Notes: generated from the sequence alone by a model not told the origin. DNA of 11,749 bases from an uncultured Collinsella sp. (GCA_900543025.1 UQPP01000048.1:1-11749), one strand, 5' to 3'; numbered from the stretch's first letter, positions 1-6,791 are shown. A program made the numbers and translations.

Positions 1-1461
1 CGCCGGAAGCATGCCGGAAATGGCAGTAATGACCAAGCCAAAGACGACCATGAAGATGAAGAATTTCCAAATGGTCTTCCACCATTGGCCAAACGAAATC
101 TTAGCCACGGCAAGGCCGGCGACCGTCATACCCGCCACGGGGCTGATGGTGTTGATGGTCTGGTTGGCAAACTGGAGCGCGGTGACGGCCGCCTCGGGAT
201 TGAGGCCCATGAGCTCGGTCAGGGGGCCCATAACGGGCATGGTGAGCGCCGCCAGGCCAGAACTCGAGGGAACCAGCAAAGAGAGCAGGCCAAGGACGAC
301 ATACATAAACGTGGTGTAGACGGCGGCGGGTGCACCGGCGAGCGCAGTAGCGAGCGCCTGGAGGATGGTGTCGATGATCATGCCGCCCTCGGCGATGACC
401 AGAATACCGCGAGCGATACCGATAACGACGGCAGCGTACGCAAAGTCGGCGAGACCCTTAACGAACTCCTCTGCGATCGTCTGCTGGTCAAGGCCGCCCA
501 GGATGCCGGCAAGCAAGCCCATGCCAAGGAACACGGCGGAAATCTGATTCATGTACCAGCCCTGGGTAACAAGACCCCAGACGATAATGCCCATACCGCA
601 AGCAAAATCGATAAGCACGAGCTTCTGACGGATAGTGAACTCTTCCTCGATGGAGGCATCGGTCACGGAAAACTCAACACGTTTGAGCTTATCGTCCTCG
701 TACACAATGGACGACTCGGGGTTTTTCTTGACGCGCATGGCGTAGCGCATGGCCCATGCGATACCGACGGCAGTGAAGATGACCCAAGAAACGGCGCGCA
801 GCCACAGTTGCGGATTACCTTCGATGCCAATGATGCCTTGGGCGATCAAAACATTAAACGGGTCGATGGTCGAAGCACAATATCCCAGGTTAGGACCAAG
901 GAAGCAGATGATGAATGCCGTCATCGAGTCATAGCCGATACCCATCATGATGGGAATGAAGATGGCATAGAACGGCAGGGCTTCCTCAGACATGCCAAAC
1001 GTAGTGCCGCAAATGGACAGCAATGTCATCGTGATGGGAATGATGAGGATGTCCTTGTTCTTGAGCTTTTTAATCACACGGCTCATGCCGGCATTCAAAG
1101 CGTTGGTCTTGGTGATGATCGCGAACGATCCGCCAATCAATAAGACGAACGCAACGACGTCGGCAGCCTCCTGGATGCCCTTAGTGGGCGCTTGCAGGAC
1201 CGCGAAGATATCCTGGCCCAGATTGATGGTCTCGCCGGTCTCGGAATCGGTGTAGCTCTTATCGACCTGTTCATAGGTTCCAGCAACGGCGACCTCACGC
1301 TCGCCCGCCGCTGTCGAAATCGTCTTGCGCTGATACTGACCAGAGGGAACGATCCAAGTCAAGACCGCAAAGACAACGATCAGCAAGAACATAATCGTAT
1401 AGACATGCGGTAATTTGAACTTAAAACGTCTGTTTGTCTTCTTCGCCTTCGTATCTGACAT
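1..1461 (-). CDS. YfcC/DcuC-family membrane carrier, 3' end outside window
   Basis: The minus-strand frame is open for 487 codons from ATG at 1461 and runs off the window edge, so the last residues are missing. The start is set by a GGAGG ribosome site six bases upstream. The protein begins with a basic cytoplasmic tail and a first membrane helix at about residues 18-39 ending in a PSGQY-type motif. A loop of about 50 residues follows, then many hydrophobic helices. Residues 397-402 read VPSSSG, followed by LAALTMPVMGP, a serine-rich hairpin typical of the C4-dicarboxylate anaerobic carrier superfamily (COG1288/DcuC). Members of this group are inner-membrane transporters with poorly known substrates, often thought to be amino acids, peptides or organic acids. 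Assignment to the family is firm and the substrate is unknown. The HutC-type regulator just upstream on the same strand may control it. Confidence 0.85.
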   Translation of the reverse strand, partial: MSDTKAKKTNRRFKFKLPHVYTIMFLLIVVFAVLTWIVPSGQYQRKTISTAAGEREVAVAGTYEQVDKSYTDSETGETINLGQDIFAVLQAPTKGIQEAADVVAFVLLIGGSFAIITKTNALNAGMSRVIKKLKNKDILIIPITMTLLSICGTTFGMSEEALPFYAIFIPIMMGIGYDSMTAFIICFLGPNLGYCASTIDPFNVLIAQGIIGIEGNPQLWLRAVSWVIFTAVGIAWAMRYAMRVKKNPESSIVYEDDKLKRVEFSVTDASIEEEFTIRQKLVLIDFACGMGIIVWGLVTQGWYMNQISAVFLGMGLLAGILGGLDQQTIAEEFVKGLADFAYAAVVIGIARGILVIAEGGMIIDTILQALATALAGAPAAVYTTFMYVVLGLLSLLVPSSSGLAALTMPVMGPLTELMGLNPEAAVTALQFANQTINTISPVAGMTVAGLAVAKISFGQWWKTIWKFFIFMVVFGLVITAISGMLPA

Positions 1462-1503
1462 AGATACCTCCAAAGAACTCGAGACTGCATCGCATCTCGC
1501 TTC

Positions 1504-1526
1504 AACGTTTGCACAATGCAAACGTT
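1504..1526. promoter_or_regulatory. Perfect inverted repeat upstream of the carrier gene, operator candidate
   Basis: AACGTTTGCA (1504-1513) and its exact reverse complement TGCAAACGTT (1517-1526) are separated by three bases. The repeat lies about 43 bases upstream of the carrier start codon, where an operator or a leader hairpin would be expected. No T-run follows on either strand, so it is unlikely to be a terminator. The adjacent GntR/HutC protein is a candidate binder, but the site does not match the short GT-N-TA-N-AC core usual for that family, so a LacI-type or other regulator is equally possible. Confidence 0.55.
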
Positions 1527-1600
1527 CTATGACGTCCCATAGATTACCAGCAGCTTTTTCCTTCATCAAGATAATTTCAAACTGATTGCCACAACGCGGT

Positions 1601-1629
1601 TGAACGGTTGCGTTTGCGCCGTGAACGGT
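1601..1629. promoter_or_regulatory. TGAACGGT direct repeat, possible regulator site
   Basis: TGAACGGT occurs at 1601-1608 and again at 1622-1629. The 21-base spacing is two helical turns and would place two protein monomers on the same DNA face. It lies between the regulator stop codon and the carrier gene. No promoter could be placed convincingly next to it, so this is suggestive only. Confidence 0.25.
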
Positions 1630-1630
1630 A

Positions 1631-1668
1631 TGGAAACGCCCGGTGAGATGATCCACCGGGCGCTTCCA
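1631..1668 (-). terminator. 15-bp stem-loop after the GntR gene
   Basis: The arms 1631-1645 and 1654-1668 pair over 15 bp around an 8-base loop. In minus-strand RNA every position pairs if one G-U wobble is allowed, whereas the plus-strand transcript would have an A-C mismatch. This favours function on the minus strand. It begins 12 bases after the regulator stop codon. No proper U-run follows, so it may be a weak terminator, a 3'-end stabiliser or a processing structure that separates regulator and carrier transcripts. Confidence 0.5.
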
Positions 1669-1679
1669 TTCGCAATGTC

Positions 1680-2423
1680 CTAGATGTCAAAAACGTAGCG
1701 AGACCCAACGATTCGCTGACGACCGATGATAAACGGCCGCCGCTGCTCATCGAAAAAGAAGGCTTCCATATAAAACAAGGGTTCGCCAACGGGAACTGCC
1801 AACAGTCGAGCGACCTCGGGCGACGCGCACGCGATCTCGAGCGTGCACGGGTCGGTAAACGCGGGCGTGCGGCCCGTCCGGTTGCGCACGAACTCAAAAA
1901 TGGATTGGTTAGATAGAGGTGCCGTTGATAGATAGGCGTTGTCCTCGTAAACATATATGTTGTTCTCGAGCATGACGGGGACGCCATCGGCAGTACGCAC
2001 ACGCTCGACGCAAATCAAGTCAGTTCCAACGGGAACACCAAAGAACTGTGCTTCGGTGGAATCCGCCGGCAGTATCTTTCTCGAAATGACACGCGCCCCC
2101 GGTTCCATTCCGTTAACGCGGCATGCGTCCGAAAAACTCTGGACGTCATCCTTCTGGCGAATCTTGCGCTTGAGCTTGGGGGCATTGACAAACGTGCCTT
2201 TCCCCTGTCGCTTCGTTAGATAGCCCTGTTGGACGAGCTCCTCAATAGCGCGTCGCACGGTAACGCGGCCAACTTTATAGCTCTCAGCCAATTCGAATTC
2301 GTTGGGTATCCGCGCGCCTGCCTTGTAGGCGCCGGAGTTGATTTCGTTTTTAATGATATCAATGACCTGTTGGTACAGCGGTATCGCTGCTTTACCGTCA
2401 GTTAGCCCTTCAGTCGGTGGCAT
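1680..2423 (-). CDS. GntR-family transcriptional regulator, HutC subfamily
   Basis: A 247-residue DNA-binding regulator of normal length for HutC-type GntR proteins. Residues of about 16-78 form the N-terminal winged helix-turn-helix, with the typical pattern PLYQQV, then GARIPNEFELAE, VGRVTVRRAIEEL and the wing QGYLTKRQGKGTFV. The rest, from about residue 95, matches a UTRA effector-binding domain, including ERVRTADGVPVMLENN and a C-terminal YVFDI strand. Such proteins usually repress a neighbouring transport or catabolic gene and release DNA on binding a small metabolite. The ATG at 2423 follows a purine-rich ribosome site at 2427-2435. The carrier gene lies 218 bp downstream on the same strand and is the obvious target, but that is inference from position. 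Confidence 0.9.
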   Translation of the reverse strand: MPPTEGLTDGKAAIPLYQQVIDIIKNEINSGAYKAGARIPNEFELAESYKVGRVTVRRAIEELVQQGYLTKRQGKGTFVNAPKLKRKIRQKDDVQSFSDACRVNGMEPGARVISRKILPADSTEAQFFGVPVGTDLICVERVRTADGVPVMLENNIYVYEDNAYLSTAPLSNQSIFEFVRNRTGRTPAFTDPCTLEIACASPEVARLLAVPVGEPLFYMEAFFFDEQRRPFIIGRQRIVGSRYVFDI

Positions 2424-2445
2424 ATACCCTCTCCCAGCACAATTA

Positions 2446-2473
2446 AGTCTAAAACGGGCTTAAGGGCATTCAA
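2446..2473 (-). promoter_or_regulatory. Weak candidate promoter for the GntR gene
   Basis: On the minus strand TTGAAT (2473-2468) and TAGACT (2451-2446) are 16 bases apart, each matching four of six consensus bases. Transcription from here would give a very short leader. The pair overlaps the terminator stem of the upstream gene, which may be coincidence. Confidence 0.25.
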
Positions 2474-2489
2474 CAAGTCCTTAAGCCCG
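2451..2489 (-). terminator. Factor-independent terminator of the HAD phosphatase gene
   Basis: CGGGCTTAAGG (2455-2465) and CCTTAAGCCCG (2479-2489) are perfect 11-bp arms around a 13-base loop. On the minus strand the stem is followed by TTTT and then further T-rich sequence, as expected of an intrinsic terminator. It sits about 85 bases after the phosphatase stop codon and ends 28 bases before the GntR start codon. A role as an operator for the regulator is an alternative. Confidence 0.7.
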
Positions 2490-2573
2490 CATTAGCTTAA
2501 AGTATGCTAGGTGTCGCACCAAAATGTCGGCTATTTACTCATCAGACCCGAAAAACGCGCAACTACCGCGCTC

Positions 2574-3233
2574 CTAAGAAAGCGTGAGCAGCTCCGGCAG
2601 CTGGTCGATAATCTTGTCCGCGGCATCCTGGCTAAAGCCAAAGCGCTCCTCGCGCTTGGCAATGACCGTCAGGCCGGCTCGCTTACCCGCGGTAATGCCC
2701 GGAACGGAATCCTCAACGCAGCAGCAGCGATTCGCGGGCAGCCCCAGCAGGTCCAGCGCATGCAGGTAGATGTCGGGCTCGGGTTTGCTCTCCTTAAACT
2801 GCTCGCCGCTCACCACATACTCAAAGGCATCCGACAGCCCGCATGCGTTGAGCACTTCCTCGATGCTAACCATGGGAGACGAGCTGGCAAGCGCCACGCG
2901 AACGCCACGGCGCGGCAGCTCTCGAATCGTATCCACGGCGCCTGGGTTAATCAAAGCCTGATAGTCGCGCGGACGCTTATGCGCCCACTCGTCCCAACGG
3001 GCCAACGCTTCCTCGCCAGTGAAGTGCCCCTTACCGGCGCGCTCAAACCAATCGACCAGCATATGCAGGAAGAACTGATGCGAGGTACCGACCTGCCCAT
3101 TCAACTCCTCTTGAGTCAGATTAAGCCCAAGCTCCTTGGCAAACTCGGCAGTCTCGCCCAGGTAGTAATACTCGGTATCGACAATGACGCCGTCCATGTC
3201 AAAGATAACGGCGTCGAACGGAAATGCGGACAC
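2574..3233 (-). CDS. HAD-superfamily phosphatase, beta-phosphoglucomutase-like
   Basis: The product is a 219-residue cytoplasmic HAD hydrolase. Motif I is FDMDGVIVDTE near residue 11, giving Asp12 as nucleophile and Asp14 as general acid/base. Motif II is SSSP, motif III the lysine in SKPEPD, and motif IV VEDSVPGI. A helical cap lies between motifs I and II. This set and the length fit subfamily I enzymes such as beta-phosphoglucomutase, phosphonatase or sugar-phosphate phosphatases. The substrate cannot be read from sequence. The frame stays open upstream to 3281, but the GTG at 3233 is preferred because it follows a GGGAGGG ribosome site (3238-3244) at ideal distance and puts motif I at the usual N-terminal position. 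It follows the Cof-type gene on the same strand, with a terminator in the gap, so expression may be partly uncoupled. Confidence 0.88.
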   Translation of the reverse strand: MSAFPFDAVIFDMDGVIVDTEYYYLGETAEFAKELGLNLTQEELNGQVGTSHQFFLHMLVDWFERAGKGHFTGEEALARWDEWAHKRPRDYQALINPGAVDTIRELPRRGVRVALASSSPMVSIEEVLNACGLSDAFEYVVSGEQFKESKPEPDIYLHALDLLGLPANRCCCVEDSVPGITAGKRAGLTVIAKREERFGFSQDAADKIIDQLPELLTLS

Positions 3234-3248
3234 GGCACCCTCCCTAAC

Positions 3249-3274
3249 AAAAGGACGCCCGCAAGCAGGCGCCC
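3249..3274 (-). terminator. Factor-independent terminator of the Cof-type gene
   Basis: On the minus strand GGGCGCCU pairs with GGGCGUCC (arms about 3274-3267 and 3260-3253) and is followed directly by TTTTGTT. It begins 23 bases after the Cof gene stop codon and ends only about 15 bases before the next start codon, almost touching its ribosome site. Confidence 0.7.
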
Positions 3275-3297
3275 GAGCCATGCATTAATCGGCGATT

Positions 3298-4140
3298 CTA
3301 ACCCAGCAGCTTATCCAGCGCCACCGCAATGCCGTCTTCGTTGTTATCGGCGGTCACCATCTGGGCTACAGCCTTAACCTCTTCGACGGCGTTACCCATG
3401 GCAACACCGGTGCCGGCCCACTCAATCATGGACTTGTCGTTCTGGCCGTCGCCAAACGATACGACCTCACTGGCATCGATGCCGAGCTTGGGCAGGGCAC
3501 CCTCGAGTGCGCGGGCCTTGTCGATACCGGGCGCCGTGTACTCAAAGTACCAGTCGGCCGTAAACATGCCCGAAAGCGTCTGCTTAAAGGGCGCATACAT
3601 CTCCTCGTAATGCGCCTGCAGGTAGGCCGGATCGCCCGCCGTCAGCAGCTTGTCCACGGGATAAGCATCAGCGACCTCATGCAGGCTCTCCACCTCGCGA
3701 ATCTTAAGATCGCACGCGTCGCGCTCATACTTGACGATATTCTTCTGCGAGCCGTCAGGCAGCGTGATCATGCAATGGTACGAGTCCTCGACGTGCAAAT
3801 CGCGACCGAGCGAAATCATAGGGATCACGTCAAAATTACGCAGGTGGTCAATCAGGCGATGCAATTCGTCGGCAGGCATAGCCTGATCGAACAGCACCTC
3901 GTCGGTCTGGGCATCGACGACGTGTGCGCCGTTAAAGGCCACCAGCAGACCGTCATGGTTTTGAAGGTCGAGCTCTTGCGCCAAGGCGTGCAGCCCCCAT
4001 GCGGGACGGCCCGAAGCCAAAATGAGCTTAATTCCCGACTCCTGCGCCGCGAGCAGCTTCTCGCGCGTACGCGGGCTAATCACTTTCTGATCGTTGGTGA
4101 GCGTACCGTCGATATCCATCGCGATGGCTTTGATTGCCAT
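3298..4140 (-). CDS. Cof-type HAD-IIB sugar-phosphate phosphatase
   Basis: A 280-residue cytoplasmic hydrolase with all four HAD motifs. Motif I is MDIDGTL, with Asp9 and Asp11 at the very N terminus. Motif II is LASGRP, motif III the lysine of GIDKARAL, and motif IV SFGDGQNDKSMI. A large alpha/beta cap in the middle marks subclass IIB, the Cof/YidA group, whose members dephosphorylate sugar phosphates and nucleotides with broad specificity. The frame extends upstream to 4191, but ATG at 4140 follows a GGGAGG ribosome site and places motif I as in the family. The gene lies 149 bp after the aldolase on the same strand with no terminator seen between them, so read-through is likely. A TATGAT box at 4183-4178 (minus strand) could be a -10 element, but it lacks a good -35. 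Confidence 0.9.
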   Translation of the reverse strand: MAIKAIAMDIDGTLTNDQKVISPRTREKLLAAQESGIKLILASGRPAWGLHALAQELDLQNHDGLLVAFNGAHVVDAQTDEVLFDQAMPADELHRLIDHLRNFDVIPMISLGRDLHVEDSYHCMITLPDGSQKNIVKYERDACDLKIREVESLHEVADAYPVDKLLTAGDPAYLQAHYEEMYAPFKQTLSGMFTADWYFEYTAPGIDKARALEGALPKLGIDASEVVSFGDGQNDKSMIEWAGTGVAMGNAVEEVKAVAQMVTADNNEDGIAVALDKLLG

Positions 4141-4289
4141 ATATGCCTCCCTGTCATTGAACAACCTTGTCTGAGCCATCATACAGAACACCCATCGCGA
4201 CTCCGTTTACAACGGGAAAAATGTCATATTGTCCCGAACATGAACGGCGTGTGGTCGTGAAGCTTTATCGCTCAGGTCAAATACGTCTG

Positions 4290-4964
4290 CTAGCGACGCT
4301 CATCCGTCGGTGCGCCCTCGACGATCGCGATGCCCGCCGATGCACCTAACGCGCTGGCGCCGGCCTCGATGAATGCGCAAGCCTCTTCGTAATTATGGAT
4401 ACCGCCCGCCGCCTTGATTGCCACGGCATCGCCGAGCACCTCGTGCATCAGCCGCACGTCCTCGAGCTTAGCACCGCCAAAGCTTCTGCCGGTCGATGTC
4501 TTAAGGAATCCCGGCTTGGCCTCCAGCGCGATCTCGCATACACGGCGCTTGGCGGCGTCGTCGCCGTCCAGCTTGCACATCTCGACGATTACCTTGTCAG
4601 TGATGCCATGCGCGCGACAAAAATCAGCAATGGTAGTCATCTCGCGCTCGATGGCATCAAAATCGCGGTTCTCGATCGACCCCTGATTCAAAACGTAGTC
4701 AATCTCGGTAAAGCCACACGCAGCGTATTCCTCAAACCTCGCAAGCTTCTCCTCAAGCGTCATAGTGCCCTGGGGAAAGTCGATAGCGCCGGCAAGGATG
4801 ATGTCAGAGCCCTCGAGCATGGCGCGGCCCGTCTCGTACTCCTGCAGGTTCGCAAATACGCAGCGAAAGTTGTACTTTAACGCCTTCTCGACATACTGCT
4901 CAAACGTGTCCTCGGGGGCATCGATATAGTCGATGTATTTATTGATGGGTTTGGCAAGCGTCAT
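4290..4964 (-). CDS. deoC: Deoxyribose-phosphate aldolase, divergent DeoC family
   Basis: Class I aldolases of this family split 2-deoxyribose-5-phosphate into glyceraldehyde-3-phosphate and acetaldehyde in deoxynucleoside breakdown. The product has 224 residues, normal for the family. The Schiff-base lysine is Lys155 in GFLKTSTGRSFGGA, the second active-site lysine Lys184 in VAIKAAGGI, and the catalytic aspartate Asp89 in TEIDYVLNQG. GASAGIAIVEG near the C terminus is the phosphate-binding loop. The N terminus is unusual: residues 10-20 read YIDYIDAPEDT instead of the usual YIDHTLLKPDAT pattern, and CVFANL replaces the common SVCVNP. The barrel chemistry seems intact, but the substrate could differ. 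ATG at 4964 follows AAGGAGG at good spacing. It is the first gene of a minus-strand cluster with two HAD phosphatases. Confidence 0.85.
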   Translation of the reverse strand: MTLAKPINKYIDYIDAPEDTFEQYVEKALKYNFRCVFANLQEYETGRAMLEGSDIILAGAIDFPQGTMTLEEKLARFEEYAACGFTEIDYVLNQGSIENRDFDAIEREMTTIADFCRAHGITDKVIVEMCKLDGDDAAKRRVCEIALEAKPGFLKTSTGRSFGGAKLEDVRLMHEVLGDAVAIKAAGGIHNYEEACAFIEAGASALGASAGIAIVEGAPTDERR

Positions 4965-4998
4965 GCTGGGCCTCCTTGTTCAGGGCTGACAACCGATT

Positions 4999-5022
4999 CG
5001 TGGTTTCACGCGAAAAACCACG
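4999..5022. promoter_or_regulatory. Inverted repeat upstream of the aldolase gene, operator candidate
   Basis: CGTGGTTT (4999-5006) and AAACCACG (5015-5022) are perfect 8-bp arms around 8 bases. The repeat lies 35-58 bases upstream of the aldolase start codon with no T-run after it on the minus strand. Position and symmetry suit a repressor site or leader hairpin. No convincing promoter was found beside it. Confidence 0.45.
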
Positions 5023-5168
5023 TTCAATGTACGCCCGGCATGCAAGGACAGCGTCCGCATTCCGACAAGTGGTATGAAATTAGCCGTAGACGTATAATTT
5101 ACGGACAGCGAATGGCACCGCACGCGGATGCCGACAGCAAGACATCCCCCCCCTCAATACACCCTCAT
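5023..5168. other. Spacer without a recognisable gene
   Basis: Between the aldolase operator candidate and the long palindrome no coding sequence with a credible ribosome site is seen on either strand. A perfect TATAAT occurs on the plus strand at 5093-5098, but no -35 element lies 15-19 bases upstream and no gene starts downstream, so it is not called as a promoter. Confidence 0.4.
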
Positions 5169-5284
5169 GCCCCTTTACTGTTTGCGACCAGAAATGATGG
5201 GCTGCGCAACGTCGTTAGCGGTCGAATTCGACCTCTGACGATGTCACGCGACCCATCGTATCTGGCCGACAACAGAAAAGGGGC
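5169..5284. repeat. 116-bp imperfect palindrome
   Basis: The left half 5169-5226 and the reverse complement of the right half 5227-5284 match at roughly three quarters of 58 positions. The centre GGTCGAATTCGACC (5219-5232 and flanks) is perfectly symmetric and there is no loop. Mirror-like peptides can be translated from both strands only because of this symmetry, so the open frames here are not taken as genes. The right end runs into the terminator at 5277. Size, symmetry and position between genes suit a miniature inverted-repeat element or other intergenic palindromic repeat that has begun to decay. Confidence 0.65.
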
Positions 5285-5312
5285 CCGTATCCCAACGGAT
5301 ACGGGCCCCTTT
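5277..5312. terminator. Strong bidirectional terminator, displaced pgi-type copy
   Basis: The arms 5277-5292 and 5297-5312 form a perfect 16-bp stem with a four-base CAAC loop, A-run on the left and T-run on the right. It can therefore terminate transcription from either side. Its sequence is nearly the same as the terminator directly after the real pgi gene (8783-8814), and it stands in the same order and at about the same distance relative to the pgi-end remnant at 5341-5370. Confidence 0.85.
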
Positions 5313-5340
5313 CGGCCATGACCTATCTCAGCAACAAAGA

Positions 5341-5370
5341 CTACTTGCGGTGAGCGCGGTAGAACTCGAT
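5341..5370 (-). pseudogene. pgi: Displaced 3' end of pgi (nine codons plus stop)
   Basis: Read on the minus strand, these 30 bases encode IEFYRAHRK and a TAG stop, exactly the C terminus of the glucose-6-phosphate isomerase encoded at 8847-10541. The two 30-base segments differ at three bases, all synonymous third codon positions (TAC/TAT, GCT/GCG, CAC/CAT). Similarity to pgi stops at 5370. Downstream on the minus strand comes a pgi-like terminator. With the intact end at 8847-8876 it forms a direct repeat 3506 bp apart that brackets the three-gene cassette. It reads as the old or foreign end of pgi left by an insertion. Confidence 0.8.
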
Positions 5371-5462
5371 CGCACCATCTTATCCGAGCCGGGGCACGTT
5401 CGCATAGCGTGGCGCGTGACGGTTGCAAAACCACCCCATTTGAAACAAACGCAAAAAAGTAC

Positions 5463-5519
5463 TTGCAAAGACGCGTTCCGACATATAAGTTGATAAAAGA
5501 CTGCCGTTGCGGTTTTAAA
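5463..5519 (+). promoter_or_regulatory. Candidate promoter region of the three-gene cassette
   Basis: This is the most A+T-rich stretch upstream of the cassette. TTGATA (5490-5495) is followed after 18 bases by TTTAAA (5514-5519). A second possible pair is TTGCAA (5463-5468) with TATAAG (5484-5489), spaced by only 15 bases. Either would produce a leader of over 300 bases before the first clear start codon at 5835. Confidence 0.45.
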
Positions 5520-5834
5520 TAGATCGAGCATATGAAGTTTCAGTTTTTAGCGTGTAAGAGAAAGAAGATCGGCAAAGTACAACCCCAAACGCAATGACAA
5601 CTTAATGAGGTAACTGCCACATGTGAGGCGCCCAGGGCATTGCTGTCTCGATTTTGAGCACGATGCCTTCCGCCTTGCGTGGGCCGTTCCATCCCGCCCC
5701 TGCAGCAACTGCCTCACGGGCTCATTGAAAACCGCATAGCACCCCAACGTCAGTACATCACCCACGGCAAGCACATCACTCATGACAACCAACACGTCAA
5801 CAAACAGCACGAACATCAACCGATTGGAGAAGCT
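5520..5834. other. Long leader or spacer before the cassette
   Basis: About 315 bases without a clear gene. A 21-codon plus-strand frame (5532-5597, starting MKFQFLACKRKK) begins just after the candidate promoter but has only a weak ribosome site. A GTG at 5679 opens in frame with the next gene but lacks a ribosome site and gives a low-complexity extension rich in His, Gln and Asn. No terminator-like stem was seen. Confidence 0.35.
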
Positions 5835-6725
5835 ATGACAAACCACCACGCTGAAGACGGCGATAAGAAAAGCATTCTGGATGCCCGCATTGAGCGAGCA
5901 TATGCAAACGAATATGACGCCGCCTTTGCCGCCGCGACCATCAAGAACTACGCGTCGCTACCGCTCGCGACGATCTTGGCCGACCACCCTCAACTGCTGA
6001 AGCGCTGCACAAAGATCATGGGCGACCCCGACATTCGCAAGCTGACAGACCCCTATGCCCCAAAACGCGACAACGATTCGTACGTTCTTACCGTAGGCTG
6101 CCTAGCCCACATGCTTACGGCGCTCGACACGAAACTCAAGCTCGAATGGGAACCCGACGAGCGTCATGAACTCGAAAGCAAGCGGAACACCCTGCGCACC
6201 GCACTGTTCCTTCCGTTGGACGGCCTCAAGCGCTGCAACGTCGAGCTCAATACACAGGCGCGGCAAAAGCCCGGGGCCACAGGGCAGAAAACTCCAAGAC
6301 CCCATGCGGCCATCGTCGACCGCAACCGATATAACCGCATGACCGCGCACTTTTCCGCCGAGGGAGCAGCCATAAGGACGCTGATCGACCTGCTGTGCCT
6401 CCTGAGCATCAACGAGCTATTTGAGGGCTATCTCGCCCTTGTTCCCGCGACGGCACCCAAGTCGCTAGCAAAGATCATCGAGACCTGCAGACGCCAGTTT
6501 GAGCGCCATCGCAATGGCAGCGAGATGAACGCCAGCATCGCGCAGTACTACGCGGCTCATTACAAAAATGACGGATGTGCCCCCGTCGAGCATCAGCTGC
6601 GGCTCGCCTACACCACGCCCGCCGCAACGCTCTATCGCTTTGGAGCCCTCGGCGCTTGCGAGCCGCACGAACAGGCAGCCTGCCCCACAACCGAGCTCGA
6701 TCTCAGGCTCGGACGAACCCTGTAG
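5835..6725 (+). CDS. Unknown 296-residue protein, first gene of the cassette
   Basis: Not recognised. The ATG at 5835 follows GGAGA four bases upstream; an in-frame GTG at 5679 is less likely because it lacks a ribosome site. The product is a soluble, probably mainly helical protein with no signal peptide and no clear membrane span. Residues of about 1-55 are acidic and alanine-rich. A basic middle part containing RQKPGATGQKTPRPHA looks like a flexible linker. The stretch after it, from NRYNRMTAHFSAEG through LIDLLCLLSINELFEGYLAL, is the most hydrophobic helical segment. No catalytic motif, zinc-binding cysteine cluster or helix-turn-helix was identified. The protease gene starts 66 bases downstream on the same strand, so co-expression is likely and it may be a partner, adaptor or substrate of the next two products. 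That role is inference from position only. Confidence 0.7.
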   Translation: MTNHHAEDGDKKSILDARIERAYANEYDAAFAAATIKNYASLPLATILADHPQLLKRCTKIMGDPDIRKLTDPYAPKRDNDSYVLTVGCLAHMLTALDTKLKLEWEPDERHELESKRNTLRTALFLPLDGLKRCNVELNTQARQKPGATGQKTPRPHAAIVDRNRYNRMTAHFSAEGAAIRTLIDLLCLLSINELFEGYLALVPATAPKSLAKIIETCRRQFERHRNGSEMNASIAQYYAAHYKNDGCAPVEHQLRLAYTTPAATLYRFGALGACEPHEQAACPTTELDLRLGRTL

Positions 6726-6791
6726 CCCGCCAGCCCCTCCGCGGGCAACAATCCTATTCCTCCACAACACAACCAACAGAAAGGAGTCCTC

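Noticed and set aside
85..1143. Plus-strand open frame of 352 codons opposite the membrane carrier
   Set aside because: The translation is rich in Asp, Gly and His without any fold-like pattern, while the minus strand encodes a convincing multi-helix transporter.
5046..5110. Direct repeat GGACAGCG at 5046-5053 and 5103-5110
   Set aside because: Eight bases at 57-base spacing is within what chance produces, and nothing around it suggests a target duplication or operator.
5040..5434. Two overlapping frames on opposite strands with similar peptides around RIRPLT
   Set aside because: The likeness arises from the DNA palindrome at 5169-5284, not from two related genes. Neither has a good ribosome site.
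5679..5834. N-terminal extension of the 296-residue protein from GTG 5679
   Set aside because: No ribosome site precedes it and the added 52 residues are low-complexity, while ATG 5835 follows GGAGA.
6725..6746. GCCCGC/GCGGGC stem between the unknown gene and the protease gene
   Set aside because: The stem is only six base pairs with a ten-base loop and has no T-run, so it is too weak to call a terminator.
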